A program made the position numbers and the translations under genes. 64,000 nucleotides of DNA, taken from positions 3,270,001-3,334,000 of the forward strand of contig NZ_CP139715.1 of assembly GCF_034377285.1 (NCBI RefSeq), written 5' to 3'. Origin of the DNA: Thalassobaculum sp. OXR-137 (GTDB lineage: Bacteria > Pseudomonadota > Alphaproteobacteria > Thalassobaculales > Thalassobaculaceae). The notes under the pieces were generated by a model. The model saw only the letters and a program-made list of their open reading frames with translations. It was not told where the DNA came from and made no database searches. Position 1 is the first letter of the stretch, and each line of letters opens with the position of its first letter. This document shows, one piece after another, positions 16,930 through 26,014 of the stretch.

Positions 16930-18318
16930 GTGGCTACCACCCATCTCGAGAACGACCTGTCCGATGCCGTCGCCGCCGACAAGGCGCATGTCTGGCACCA
17001 TCTGATGCAGCACAAGGCGCTGGAGACGACCGACCCGCGGGTCATGGTCGAAGGCCGCGGCATGAAGGTCTGGGACGCCGTCGGCAAGGAGCATCTGGAC
17101 GCGGTGTCCGGCGGCGTGTGGACGGTCAATGTGGGCTACGGGCGCGAGACCATCGCCGATGCGGTGCGCGACCAGTTGGTGAAGATGAATTACTTCGCCA
17201 ACACGGTCGGCTCGGTCCCCGGCGCGCGCTTCGCCGAGAAGCTGATCTCCAAGATGCCGGGCATGAGCCGGGTCTTCTATTCGAACTCCGGATCGGAGGC
17301 GAACGAGAAGGTCTTCAAGATGGTGCGGCAGATCTCGCAGCGCCATCACGGCGGCAGGAAGCACAAGATCCTGTACCGCGAGCGCGACTATCACGGCACC
17401 ACCATCACCGCGCTCTCCGCCGCCGGCCAGCCGCAGCGCCAGGCCCAGTACGGCCCGTTCACCCCGGGATTCGTCATGGTCCCGCACTGCCTGGAATACC
17501 GCAGCCAGTACGGCGCCATCGAGAATTACGGCGAGCGGGCGGCCGATGCGATCGAGGAGGTGATCCTGCGCGAGGGGCCTGACACGGTCGGCGCGATCTG
17601 CCTGGAGACCATCACGGCGGGCGGCGGCATCATCACCCCGCCGGAAGGCTACTGGGAGCGGGTGCAGGAGATCTGCACCAAATACGGCGTGCTGATCCAC
17701 CTGGACGAGGTGGTCTGCGGCGTTGGGCGTACCGGCGAATGGTTCGGCTACCAGCATTACGGCGTGAAGCCGGATTTCGTGACCATGGCCAAGGGTGTCG
17801 CGTCGGGCTACGCGGCGATCTCCTGCACGGTGACGACGGAAGCGATCTTCGACCTGTTCAAGGACGACGCGGCCGATCCGCTCGGCTATTTCCGCGACAT
17901 CTCCACCTTCGGCGGCTGCACGTCGGGCCCGGCGGCGGCCCTGGAGAACATGCGGATCATCGAGGACGAGGGGCTGCTGGCCAACACCACCGCCATGGGC
18001 AACCGGCTGATGGACAACCTGCGCGCCCTGCAGGACAAGCATCCGGCCATCGGCGAGGTCCGCGGCAAGGGCCTGCTCTGCGGCGTGGAGCTGGTCGCCG
18101 ACCGCGAGACCCGCGCCCCGGCCGAGGAATTCAAGGTGCAGGCGGTGGTCGGCCATTGCCTGTCCAACGGCGTGATCATCGGCATGACCAGCCGGTCGCT
18201 GGAGGGGCTGAACAACACGCTCTGCCTCGCCCCGGCACTGATCGCCACGCCCCAGGACATCGACCAGATCTCCGACGCCATCGGCAACGCGGTCGGCGCG
18301 GTCTTCGGCAACGGATAA
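16930..18318 (+). CDS. tpa: Taurine:pyruvate aminotransferase Tpa
   Basis: PLP-dependent class III aminotransferase, 462 aa, transferring the amino group of taurine to pyruvate to give sulfoacetaldehyde and alanine. Seen: VNVGYGRETIADAV, MNYFANT (typical of Tpa), the phosphate-binding NSGSEANEK, HLDEVVCGVGRTGEWFG, and the Schiff-base Lys in MAKGVASGYA. GTG 16930 is the start, 8-9 nt after GGAGGG. The sulfoacetaldehyde acetyltransferase gene (xsc) is not in the window. The substrate is supported by the divergent tauABC genes and adjacent tauR. Confidence 0.9.
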   Translation: MATTHLENDLSDAVAADKAHVWHHLMQHKALETTDPRVMVEGRGMKVWDAVGKEHLDAVSGGVWTVNVGYGRETIADAVRDQLVKMNYFANTVGSVPGARFAEKLISKMPGMSRVFYSNSGSEANEKVFKMVRQISQRHHGGRKHKILYRERDYHGTTITALSAAGQPQRQAQYGPFTPGFVMVPHCLEYRSQYGAIENYGERAADAIEEVILREGPDTVGAICLETITAGGGIITPPEGYWERVQEICTKYGVLIHLDEVVCGVGRTGEWFGYQHYGVKPDFVTMAKGVASGYAAISCTVTTEAIFDLFKDDAADPLGYFRDISTFGGCTSGPAAALENMRIIEDEGLLANTTAMGNRLMDNLRALQDKHPAIGEVRGKGLLCGVELVADRETRAPAEEFKVQAVVGHCLSNGVIIGMTSRSLEGLNNTLCLAPALIATPQDIDQISDAIGNAVGAVFGNG

Positions 18319-18338
18319 CGGCAATCCCAGGGAGCGCG

Positions 18339-19799
18339 ATGGGGATCCAGGCGACGCAGTTCCACCTCGAACCCGGGTTCGACGGCACGCTGCAACAGCA
18401 GATCCAGCAGATGGTCAGCCAGGGCATCCTGGCCGGCCGCTTCCTGCCCGGCGAGAAGATGCCGTCCAGCCGCGAGCTGGCGGTGCGGCTCGGCATCAGC
18501 CGGATCACCGTCACCCTGGCCTATGCCGAGCTGGTGGCGACCGAGTATCTGGTGGCGCGCGGGCGCTCGGGCTATTTCGTCTCCGAGAACGCGCCGCTGC
18601 CGCCGCACTACACGCTCGCCAATACCGATCCGGCAGAGCTGTTCGACTGGAACAAGGTGCTCGGCGACCGTTATGCCGGGCACCTGCATCTGCTGGCGCG
18701 GCCGCCGAACTGGCGCGAATACGAGTTCCCCTTCATCTACGGCCAGCCCGATCCCACGCTGTTCGACCACCACAACTGGCGGCGCTGCGCGCTGGAGGCG
18801 CATGGGCTGAGGGATTTCGACGCGGTCACCTCCGACAGCTACGAGCAGGACGATCCCAAGCTGATCGAGTACATCGTGCGCAACGTCCTGCCGCGCCGGG
18901 GGATCTCCGCCCACCAGGACGAGGTGCTGCTGACCCTGGGGGCGCAGAACGCCATCTGGATGTGCGCCCAGCTCCTGCTGAGCCGGGGCCGGACGGCGGT
19001 GATCGAGAATCCCTGCTATCCCGGCCTGCGCGAGGTGCTGCAACACACCAACTGCCCGGTCATCCCGATCGACGTGGATGCCGCCGGCCTGCCGCCGGAG
19101 CGCATTCCGGAGGGGGCCGGCGTGGTCTTCACCACCGCCAGCCACCAGTGTCCGACCAACACCACCATGCCGATGGAGCGCCGCCAGGATCTGCTCACCC
19201 GCTCGGCCGAGAAGGGCTTCGTCCTGGTGGAGGACGATTACGAGTTCGAGATGTCCTTCGCCAAGCAGCCGACCCCGGCGCTGAAGTCGCTCGATCGCGC
19301 CGGGTCGGTCGTCTATATCGGCTCCTTCTCCAAGTCGCTGTTTCCCGGGCTCCGGCTCGGCTACATCGTCGGCTCGCCCGCCTTCATCCGCGAGGCGCGG
19401 GGCCTGCGCTCCATCGTCATGCGCCACCCGCCGGGCAGCCTGCAGCGCACGACCGCCTATTTCCTGTCGCGCGGCTATCACGACAGCATGCTGAATCGGG
19501 TCGGCAAGGCCTATGGCCGGCGCCGGGCGGTGATGGACAAGGCGATCCGCGATTGCGGGCTGGAGGTGGCCGGGGCCGGCGCCTTCGGCGGGTCGAGCTT
19601 CTGGATGAAGGCGCCTGAGGGGGTGAACACCACCGAACTGGCCCTGTCGCTGCGCAAACAGGGCGTGCTGATCGAGCCGGGCCAGGCGTTCTTCGATCCG
19701 GCCGACGGCAACGTGCAGTTCTACCGGCTGGCCTATTCCTCCATCCCGTCCGCCCGCATCGCCGAGGGCATCGAGCGCATCGCCGCCGCGCTCCGCTGA
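18339..19799 (+). CDS. tauR: MocR/GntR-type regulator of taurine catabolism, TauR
   Basis: Chimeric MocR regulator, 486 aa. The N-terminal GntR winged helix (LQQQIQQMVSQGILAGRFLP, MPSSRELAVRLGISRITV) is joined to a class I aminotransferase-like domain. The PLP Lys is in GSFSKSLFPGLRLGY and the Asp-Tyr pair in VEDDYEFEM. MocR proteins sense a PLP adduct; TauR is known to activate tpa in response to taurine. It begins 20 bp after tpa with AGGGAG ahead of ATG 18339, so it is probably co-transcribed with the gene it activates. Confidence 0.88.
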   Translation: MGIQATQFHLEPGFDGTLQQQIQQMVSQGILAGRFLPGEKMPSSRELAVRLGISRITVTLAYAELVATEYLVARGRSGYFVSENAPLPPHYTLANTDPAELFDWNKVLGDRYAGHLHLLARPPNWREYEFPFIYGQPDPTLFDHHNWRRCALEAHGLRDFDAVTSDSYEQDDPKLIEYIVRNVLPRRGISAHQDEVLLTLGAQNAIWMCAQLLLSRGRTAVIENPCYPGLREVLQHTNCPVIPIDVDAAGLPPERIPEGAGVVFTTASHQCPTNTTMPMERRQDLLTRSAEKGFVLVEDDYEFEMSFAKQPTPALKSLDRAGSVVYIGSFSKSLFPGLRLGYIVGSPAFIREARGLRSIVMRHPPGSLQRTTAYFLSRGYHDSMLNRVGKAYGRRRAVMDKAIRDCGLEVAGAGAFGGSSFWMKAPEGVNTTELALSLRKQGVLIEPGQAFFDPADGNVQFYRLAYSSIPSARIAEGIERIAAALR

Positions 19800-19871
19800 T
19801 CGTCAGCCTGCAACTTCCGACCGCGTCCGGCGTTCTGCCATCGAAGGGGCGATATCCGACGGAGGATGGAC

Positions 19872-20120
19872 ATGGCGAAGAACCACGGACCCAGTGTGAA
19901 GGACGACGAGACCTACCAGGCGCTGCGCGAGGACGGCGCCAGCAAGGAGAAGGCGGCCCGCATCGCCAATGCCAAGGGCGCGTCGAAGAAGGGCGGCAAG
20001 GCCGACCCCTACGAGGAGTGGACCAAGGACGATCTCTACGACCGCGCCAAGGAGATCGGCATCGAGGGCCGCTCCGACATGAGCAAGCCGCAGTTGGTCA
20101 AGGCGCTGCGCAACCATTGA
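19872..20120 (+). CDS. Small charged protein, DUF7218 / Rho-N-like
   Basis: 82-aa, highly charged, probably cytosolic protein. The N-terminal half, SVKDDETYQALREDGASKEKAARIANA, is characteristic of DUF7218 proteins found beside stress and nucleoid genes. The C-terminal 35 residues (WTKDDLYDRAKEIGIEG...MSKPQLVKALR) resemble the Rho termination-factor N-terminal/SAP-like helical fold, suggesting nucleic-acid binding. GGAGGA at 19861 favours ATG 19872 over ATG 19866. Function unknown. Monocistronic in appearance. Confidence 0.75.
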   Translation: MAKNHGPSVKDDETYQALREDGASKEKAARIANAKGASKKGGKADPYEEWTKDDLYDRAKEIGIEGRSDMSKPQLVKALRNH

Positions 20121-20302
20121 CCCTGTCGGGTGCCGGATCGGCCGGCGGTAGTCTTGGTCGGGAATGCTGTACATTTGCCGCGCTGCGGCATATGGTGCGC
20201 GCCACTTTGACATGACCGTGCGCCGTTAGCGCAGGACTGCCGATCCCGCCTGGAGCGATCCACGTTCCGACCGGCCGATCGCAGGCACCCGAAAGACACG
20301 AA

Positions 20303-22579
20303 ATGACGGAAATCGAAGGCGTTGTTCCGGCGCTTGCCCAGGCTTTGGCGAAGCGTGGTTACGAGACGCTGACCCCCGTGCAGCAGGCGGTTCTGGGCGC
20401 GGAGATGGACGGCGCCGACGCGCTGGTGTCGGCCCAGACGGGCTCGGGCAAGACCGTGGCCTTCGGCCTCGCCATGGCGCCCACCCTTCTGGAGGGTGCC
20501 GAGCGGCTGCCCCGCGCCGACCTGCCGGTCGCGCTCGCGGTCGCGCCCACGCGCGAGTTGGCGCTTCAGGTGAAGCGCGAACTGGACTGGCTCTACGAAT
20601 TCGCCGGAGCGTCGGTGACGTCCTGCGTCGGCGGCATGGACATGCGCACCGAGCGCATGAACCTGCAGCGCGGCGCCCATATCGTCGTCGGCACCCCGGG
20701 CCGCCTGCGCGACCATATCGAGCGCGGCTCGCTGGACATGTCGGCCATGAAGGTCGTCGTGCTGGACGAGGCGGACGAGATGCTCGATCTCGGCTTCCGC
20801 GAGGATCTCGAGTTCATCCTGCAGTCGGCCCCGCAGACCCGGCGCACGCTGATGTTCTCGGCCACCGTGCCGCCGACCATCGCGTCCATGGCCAAGCGCT
20901 ACCAGCGCGATGCGGTGCGGCTGACGACGGCGAGCGAGAGCCGCCAGCACGGCGATATCGAGTACCGGGCCCTGACCTGCGCGCCGACCGACCGCGAGAA
21001 CGCGATCATCAATGTTCTGCGCCACGCCAATCCGAAATCGGCCATCGTGTTCTGCGGGACGCGGGCGACGGTGAACCATCTGACCAGCCGCTTCACCAAC
21101 CGCGGCCTGTCGGTCGTGGCGCTGTCGGGCGAGCTGAACCAGGGCGCGCGGACCCACGCCCTGCAGGCGCTCCGCGACGGCCGGGCGTCGGTCTGCATCG
21201 CCACCGACGTGGCGGCGCGGGGCATCGACCTGCCGAACCTGGAACTGGTGATCCACGCCGACCTGCCGAAGAACCCGGAATCCCTGCTCCACCGCAGCGG
21301 CCGGACCGGCCGGGCCGGGCGCAAGGGCATCTCGGCGCTGATCGTGCCGTATCCCCGACGCCGCCATACCGAGCGGCTGCTGGCCAATGCCAACATCAAG
21401 GCGACCTGGGGCAAGCCGCCGTCGGCCGACGAGGTCCTGGCGCTCGACCGTCAGCGGATCCTCGAGGATACCGATCTCACCGGAGAGACCACCGAGGAGG
21501 AACAGGCCTTCGCCGTCGAGCTGCTGGCGAAATACGACGCCAACGCGGTGGCCATCGCCTTCCTGCGCAAGCACATGGCCGGCCTGACCGCGCCCGAGGA
21601 ACTGCTGGACGGCCCCGCCGCCGGCGAGCGCCACGAGCGCCCGGAGCGCGGCGATCGGGGACGGCGCGACGACCGGGGCGACCGCGGTCCGCGTCCGGAT
21701 CGCGGCGACCGTCCGGAGCGCGACCGGGGTGACCGGGCGGGCAAGCGGCCGGGCGACTTTGACAGCGGCACCTGGATCCGCCTGTCGGTCGGCCGGCACC
21801 ACAGTGCCGAGCCGCGCTGGCTGCTGCCGATGCTGTGCCGCGCCGGCAATCTGACCAAGAACCACGTGGGCGCGATTCGCATCCACGAGAACGAGACCCA
21901 TGTTGAGCTGCATCCGGAGGCGGCGATCGCCTTCCTGGAAGCGGTCGGCCCGAGCCGGAAGATCGAGAAGAGCATCACCGTCGACAAGATCGAGGGGATG
22001 CCGACCGAGCCTGCCGCCGCGCCGCGCAAGGAGCGGGCCGAGCGGCCCGAGCGTGCCCCGCGCAAGCCGAAGCCGCAGGGCACCCTGCGGGCGGCGCCGC
22101 GCGCCGATGTCGCGGTCAGCGCCCCGGCACCGGCCGCAGCACCGCAGCCCGTTCAGCCGCAGCCCGTTCAGCCGCAGCCCGTTCAGCCGCCGGCCGAGAA
22201 GCCGCGGGAGGCTGCGGCACCCGGCGAGAAGCCGGTGCGCGAGAAGCTGTACAAGGACACGCGGGGCAGCGGCGCGCCCAGCTTCAAGCGGGAGGTGGTG
22301 CGCCGCGACGGCAACCCGGCCGAGCGGCCGCTGAAGCGCCGCCGCGATGGCGACACGGCCCCGGCCGCCCGGACGCCGTCCGCGCCGGTGGATGCCACGC
22401 CCATCGCCACGGCGCAGGAGCGTCCGAAGAAGGCCTGGAAGGGCAAAGAAGGGGCCGGCAAGGAAGGCGCCGGCAAGAGCGGCAAGAAGTTCGGCGACCG
22501 GAAATTCGGCAAGCCGCATCCCGCGAAGACCCGGCTCGGCCTCGACAAGCCGAAGAAGGCGCCCCACCGCAAGGGCTAG
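20303..22579 (+). CDS. DEAD-box ATP-dependent RNA helicase with DbpA-type RNA-binding domain
   Basis: Cold-shock/ribosome-assembly type RNA helicase related to DeaD/CsdA, 758 aa. Motifs in order: Q motif YETLTPVQQ, Walker A AQTGSGKT, PTRELALQ, GTPGRLRDHI, DEAD (VVLDEADEMLDLGF), SAT in MFSATVP, VAARGIDLPNLELVIHADLP, and HRSGRTGRAG. An Arg/Asp/Gly-rich linker (about 440-480) leads to a DbpA-like RRM (GTWIRLSVGRHHSAEPRWLL). A 180-residue low-complexity basic tail ends the protein, including a QPVQP repeat. A short 180-bp leader region precedes it. Confidence 0.93.
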   Translation: MTEIEGVVPALAQALAKRGYETLTPVQQAVLGAEMDGADALVSAQTGSGKTVAFGLAMAPTLLEGAERLPRADLPVALAVAPTRELALQVKRELDWLYEFAGASVTSCVGGMDMRTERMNLQRGAHIVVGTPGRLRDHIERGSLDMSAMKVVVLDEADEMLDLGFREDLEFILQSAPQTRRTLMFSATVPPTIASMAKRYQRDAVRLTTASESRQHGDIEYRALTCAPTDRENAIINVLRHANPKSAIVFCGTRATVNHLTSRFTNRGLSVVALSGELNQGARTHALQALRDGRASVCIATDVAARGIDLPNLELVIHADLPKNPESLLHRSGRTGRAGRKGISALIVPYPRRRHTERLLANANIKATWGKPPSADEVLALDRQRILEDTDLTGETTEEEQAFAVELLAKYDANAVAIAFLRKHMAGLTAPEELLDGPAAGERHERPERGDRGRRDDRGDRGPRPDRGDRPERDRGDRAGKRPGDFDSGTWIRLSVGRHHSAEPRWLLPMLCRAGNLTKNHVGAIRIHENETHVELHPEAAIAFLEAVGPSRKIEKSITVDKIEGMPTEPAAAPRKERAERPERAPRKPKPQGTLRAAPRADVAVSAPAPAAAPQPVQPQPVQPQPVQPPAEKPREAAAPGEKPVREKLYKDTRGSGAPSFKREVVRRDGNPAERPLKRRRDGDTAPAARTPSAPVDATPIATAQERPKKAWKGKEGAGKEGAGKSGKKFGDRKFGKPHPAKTRLGLDKPKKAPHRKG
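22145..22189 (+). repeat. Three 15-bp tandem repeats in helicase tail
   Basis: Exact 15-bp units at 22145-22159, 22160-22174 and 22175-22189 encode three copies of QPVQP in the disordered C-terminal tail. Because the unit is a multiple of three, copy-number change would keep the reading frame. Confidence 0.9.
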
Positions 22580-22597
22580 TCCGTCGAGCCCACGACT

Positions 22598-22639
22598 GCC
22601 GGCCGGGGCGAGACGGCATCTTGCCTGCGCCCCGCCGGC
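22598..22639 (+). terminator. GC-rich stem-loop after helicase gene
   Basis: Inverted repeat GCCGGCCGGGGCG (22598-22610) / CGCCCCGCCGGC (22628-22639), with one bulged base, starts 18 nt after the helicase stop. No T-run follows, so it may be a weak terminator or an mRNA 3'-end stabiliser. Confidence 0.35.
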
Positions 22640-22682
22640 CGCTCCATGATCGGGCCTCATCTCCGAAGACGAGGCTTCCAAC

Positions 22683-24014
22683 GTGACCGTATCCGATCCC
22701 TACCGCCTGACGGCCGGTGAGGCCGCCGCCGCCATGGCGCAAGGCAGCCTGACCGCCGTCGACCTGCTGACCAGCGTTCTGTCCCGCATCGACGCCCGCG
22801 AGCCGTCCGTGCGCGCCTGGCTCCATGTCGACCGCGAGGGCGCGATGGCGGAGGCGAAGCGGCTGGACGCCGAGCGCGCCGCCGGCACGGTGCGCGGCCC
22901 GCTGCACGGCATTCCCATCGGCATCAAGGACGTGATCGACGTCGCCGGCATGCCCGGCACCCACAACTCGCCCCTGCACCAGGGGCGGGTGCCGGTGGAC
23001 GATGCCGGCTGCGTGGCGCTGATGCGCGCGGCCGGGGCGATCCCGCTCGGCAAGCTCGACACGGTGGAGTTCGCCGCCCTCGGCCATCTGCCGAAAACGG
23101 TGAACCCGCACCGGCCGACCCACACCGCCGGCGGCTCGTCCAGCGGATCGGGGGCGGCGGTCGGCGACCTGCACGTGCCGATCAGCTTCGGGACCCAGAC
23201 GGGCGGGTCGGTGATGCGCCCGGCTTCCTATTGCGGCACCTACGCCCTGAAGCCGACCTGGGGCGTGGTCAGCCGGGAGGGCGCGAAGCTGTTCGCCGCC
23301 AGTCTGGACACCATCGGCTGGTATGCCCGCTCGGTGCAGGATCTGCGCCTGGTCGCGGCGGCCAGCGGTATCGCGGATCAGACCGGAACGCCGCGCGACG
23401 TCGCCTCCCTGCGTATCGCGATCTGCCTCACCCCCTATGCCGACAAGGCCCGCGACGGCGCGCTCGGCGTGCTGACTCGCGCCGCCGAGGCATTGACGGC
23501 GGCCGGTGCCACGGTGGAGCGGCTGGAACTGCCGGACTCCTTCGCCGGAATCGACGAGGCCAAGGACACGATCATGCGCGGCGAGGGCCGGGCGGCCTTC
23601 CTGCCGGCCCTGCTGACCCGCGGCGACGACCTGCACGACACCCTGCGCGGCATCGCCGAGTACCGCACCGGCATCACGCCGCTGACCCTGAAGGCGGCCC
23701 AGGACTACGCCGCCCATCTGCGGCTGGCCTATGAGGGCCATTACCGCGGCTTCGACGCGGTGCTGACCTTCGGTGCGACCGGCGAGGCGGATGAAGGGCT
23801 GGAGAGCACCGGCAATTCGGTCTTCAACTCGCTGTGGACCCTGCTGCACCTGCCGGTGGTCGGCGTGCCGGCGGGCGACGGGCCGACGGGGCTGCCGATC
23901 GGGGTGCAGTTCGTCGGCTTCCGCCACGGCGACGACGCGTTGCTCGACGTCGCGGCGGCGGCGGCCCCGGTGGTCGACCCGTGGCACGGCAAGGTGCGCG
24001 TCCCGGCGGGGTGA
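22683..24014 (+). CDS. Amidase-signature family hydrolase
   Basis: Amidase of the GatA/AS family, 443 aa, hydrolysing an amide bond with a Ser-cisSer-Lys triad. The Lys is in GIPIGIKDVIDVAGM, the first Ser in GGSSSGSGAAV, and the nucleophile region in FGTQTGGSVMRPASYCGTYA. It lacks the neighbours gatB and gatC, so it is a catabolic amidase rather than the tRNA amidotransferase subunit. GTG 22683 gives the expected start, with GAGG about nine bases upstream. Substrate unknown. It precedes the nitrogen/ureide-type island and could act in it. Confidence 0.88.
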   Translation: MTVSDPYRLTAGEAAAAMAQGSLTAVDLLTSVLSRIDAREPSVRAWLHVDREGAMAEAKRLDAERAAGTVRGPLHGIPIGIKDVIDVAGMPGTHNSPLHQGRVPVDDAGCVALMRAAGAIPLGKLDTVEFAALGHLPKTVNPHRPTHTAGGSSSGSGAAVGDLHVPISFGTQTGGSVMRPASYCGTYALKPTWGVVSREGAKLFAASLDTIGWYARSVQDLRLVAAASGIADQTGTPRDVASLRIAICLTPYADKARDGALGVLTRAAEALTAAGATVERLELPDSFAGIDEAKDTIMRGEGRAAFLPALLTRGDDLHDTLRGIAEYRTGITPLTLKAAQDYAAHLRLAYEGHYRGFDAVLTFGATGEADEGLESTGNSVFNSLWTLLHLPVVGVPAGDGPTGLPIGVQFVGFRHGDDALLDVAAAAAPVVDPWHGKVRVPAG

Positions 24015-24099
24015 CGCCGTCTCTGCATCAACCCCAACCGACCTCATCCGGAACCCGGCTCTTCGACACGTCCCCCGGCGGGGCGCCGGGCTCCTGCTC

Positions 24100-24139
24100 A
24101 GGGCGAGGTCTTGGGGTTTGAGAGTTTCGACCTCGCCCT
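24100..24139. terminator. Stem-loop in the 291-bp gap between amidase and deacetylase genes
   Basis: A perfect 11-bp inverted repeat (AGGGCGAGGTC / GACCTCGCCCT) with an 18-nt loop lies between two convergent genes and could end transcription from either side. Around it, pieces such as CCGGGGAGT near 24250 look like worn remnants of the hairpin repeats seen at 28805-29246. No coding region is evident in 24015-24305. Confidence 0.4.
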
Positions 24140-24305
24140 CTTCATTCCGCGGACCTGTTCCGGGGCAATCCGTCGAGCTGGCGTGGATGCGGAAGAATTC
24201 AATCCGGCGACCTGACGCGCGGGCGCGTTGCCCCGGCACGAGGCCGGGGAGTGTAAGATTGGGAATTGGGGGAGCGGATTTCTCTAGCTCCCCTACACAG
24301 CCGCC

Positions 24306-25199
24306 TCAAGACCCCGGAATCGTCCCTTCCGGCAAGCCGGCGCAGTACTTGGCGATCTCGCCCGGCGTGGTCACCCAGATGTCGTCGCGGTGCTTCAGGA
24401 TGTGTTCCATCGCCCGGCGCAGGGCGCGCAGGCGGAACGGCTGGCCGACCACGAACGGGTGCAGCACGGCGGTATAGACCAGCGGCCGCTTCTTCGACTG
24501 CACCAGCATCTCGTCGAACTGGTCGATCATCATCCGCTCGAATTCCTCGCCGGAATGCTGGCGGAACACCATGGCCGGGCTGTCGTTCAGCTCGATGGAG
24601 TAGGGGACCGACAGGATCCGGCCCTTGCGGGTGCGCATCCAGAACGGCTGGTCGTCCGCCGGCCAGTCCATCACGTAGTCGTAGCCGGCCTCGTCCAGCA
24701 GATCGAGGGTCACCGGGGTCTGCGCCAGATACGGACCGAGCCAGCCCTTCGGAGACGTCCCGAAATACGCCGCCAGAGTGTCGGTGGTCTCCTTGATCAG
24801 CGCCGCCTCGCCGGCCTCGTCCAGCACGTCCTGGCGCTCGGCATTGGTGCGGCCGTGGCCGACCACCTCGTCGCCGCGCGCCTTGATCTTCTCGCCGATC
24901 TGCGGGCAGTGCTCCATCAGCAGCGAGTTCAGGTTGTGCGAGGCCGGGACGCCGAACTCCTCGAACAGGTCGAACATGTACCACTGGCCGACCCGGTTGC
25001 CGTAGTCGCGCCAGGCGAAGTTGCGCGTGGTCTGCGGCGCGCCTATCACCGTGCTGTCCGTGCCGAGGCCCTCCAGGAAGGAGAACACCTCGATATTGTT
25101 GCAGAAGCACACCGCCAGGCGCTTGCCGCCGGGCCAGTCATAGACCGGGCGGTCGTCCAGGGGGATGTAGTCGTAGCGGTCGTGAACAGCGAGTTTCAT
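24306..25199 (-). CDS. Polysaccharide deacetylase-family protein, PuuE-like (copy 1 of 3)
   Basis: 297-aa protein of the NodB/polysaccharide-deacetylase fold in the subgroup of PuuE-type, metal-independent allantoinases. Seen: WRDYGNRVGQWYMFDLFEEF near residue 65, the GHGRTNAE loop in place of the classical zinc HxxxH, GYDYVMDWPADDQPF, and LHPFVVGQPFRLRAL. There is no signal peptide, so it is cytosolic and more likely acts on a small cyclic amide than on a polysaccharide. It is divergent from an isochorismatase-family gene across a shared palindromic operator. Two paralogues lie at 41383-43202. Confidence 0.82.
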   Translation of the reverse strand: MKLAVHDRYDYIPLDDRPVYDWPGGKRLAVCFCNNIEVFSFLEGLGTDSTVIGAPQTTRNFAWRDYGNRVGQWYMFDLFEEFGVPASHNLNSLLMEHCPQIGEKIKARGDEVVGHGRTNAERQDVLDEAGEAALIKETTDTLAAYFGTSPKGWLGPYLAQTPVTLDLLDEAGYDYVMDWPADDQPFWMRTRKGRILSVPYSIELNDSPAMVFRQHSGEEFERMMIDQFDEMLVQSKKRPLVYTAVLHPFVVGQPFRLRALRRAMEHILKHRDDIWVTTPGEIAKYCAGLPEGTIPGS

Positions 25200-25255
25200 G
25201 GCGTATAACCGGCGTTAGGGGTGAGCGGAATATTGACAAGGTCGGGGTCTGGATC

Positions 25256-25268
25256 GTCAACTGTCGAC
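25256..25268. promoter_or_regulatory. Palindromic operator GTCAACTGTCGAC (site 1 of 3)
   Basis: A 13-bp near-perfect palindrome in the 106-bp divergent region between deacetylase copy 1 and the isochorismatase-family gene. The same core occurs at 34844-34856 and 40402-40414, each time between divergent catabolic genes, so it is probably the binding site of one dimeric regulator. This copy has one mismatch (GTCGAC in place of GTTGAC). Confidence 0.65.
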
Positions 25269-25305
25269 ACTTTAGCAGGCCGTTAAGCATGATGGGGAGG
25301 GTGCT

Positions 25306-26013
25306 ATGAACCCGTGGTCGCAGACAATCACCGAAGATGAACAGAAGCGCTATGACGCTGCCGGCTTCGGCCGGTCGAGCGGCATCGGCAAGCGGCCCGC
25401 CCTGCTGATCATCGACGTCCAGTACCGCACCGTCGGCACCGAGCGCCGGCCGTACTGGGACGCCATCAAGGAATACCCGACCGCCTGCGGCGATGTCGGC
25501 TGGGAGGCGGTGGACAGCATCGTCCCGCTGCTCGCCGAGTTCCGCCGCCTGGGCCTGCCGGTGCTGTATCCCCATGTGGCGCCGAAGAACGTAGACACCG
25601 ATTCCGGCCGCCTGGCGGAGAAGGTGCCGGCGATCATGACCGTGGACGCCAAGGGCTACGAGTTCGTGAAGGAGATCGCGCCGGTGAAGGGCGACGTCCT
25701 GCTGCCCAAGAAGCATCCCAGCGCCTTCTTCGGCACGCCGCTGGTCAGCCACCTCATCGATCTCGGCGCCGACACCCTGTTCGTCACCGGCTGCACCACC
25801 AGCGGCTGCGTGCGCTCCTCGGTGACCGACGGGTTCGCCTATAACTTCAAATGCGTGGTGCCGCAGGAATGCGTCTACGACCGCAGCCCGACCAGCCACG
25901 CGGTCAACCTATTCGACATGAACGCCAAATACGCCGACGTCATGCCGACCGCCGACGCCATCGCCCTGCTGAAGGGCCTGGAAAGCGGCATCACCCGCGC
26001 GGCCGGAGAGTAA
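25306..26013 (+). CDS. Isochorismatase-fold cysteine amidohydrolase (N-carbamoylsarcosine amidase-like)
   Basis: Cysteine hydrolase, 235 aa. The catalytic triad is visible: Asp37 in LIIDVQY, Lys136 in PKKHPSAFF, and Cys168 in TTSGCVRSSV. The long N-terminus and PKKHPSAFFGTPL place it nearer N-carbamoylsarcosine amidase/RutB-type enzymes, which remove a carbamoyl group as NH3 and CO2, than nicotinamidases (inference by motif). It leads an operon with MmgE/PrpD (1-bp gap) and a flavoprotein (3-bp gap), under operator site 1. Confidence 0.85.
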   Translation: MNPWSQTITEDEQKRYDAAGFGRSSGIGKRPALLIIDVQYRTVGTERRPYWDAIKEYPTACGDVGWEAVDSIVPLLAEFRRLGLPVLYPHVAPKNVDTDSGRLAEKVPAIMTVDAKGYEFVKEIAPVKGDVLLPKKHPSAFFGTPLVSHLIDLGADTLFVTGCTTSGCVRSSVTDGFAYNFKCVVPQECVYDRSPTSHAVNLFDMNAKYADVMPTADAIALLKGLESGITRAAGE

Positions 26014-26014
26014 G

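Noticed and set aside
20036-22681. 881-codon minus-strand frame opposite the RNA helicase
   Set aside because: All helicase motifs lie on the plus strand; the antisense product is Arg/Ala/Gly-rich low complexity.
22683-24014. GatA subunit of the tRNA amidotransferase
   Set aside because: The amidase motifs are shared, but gatB and gatC are not adjacent and the protein lies among catabolic genes.
24306-25199. Cell-wall polysaccharide or chitin deacetylase
   Set aside because: No signal peptide or membrane anchor and no classical TFDDG/HxxxH zinc motifs; the PuuE-like features point to a cytosolic small-molecule enzyme.
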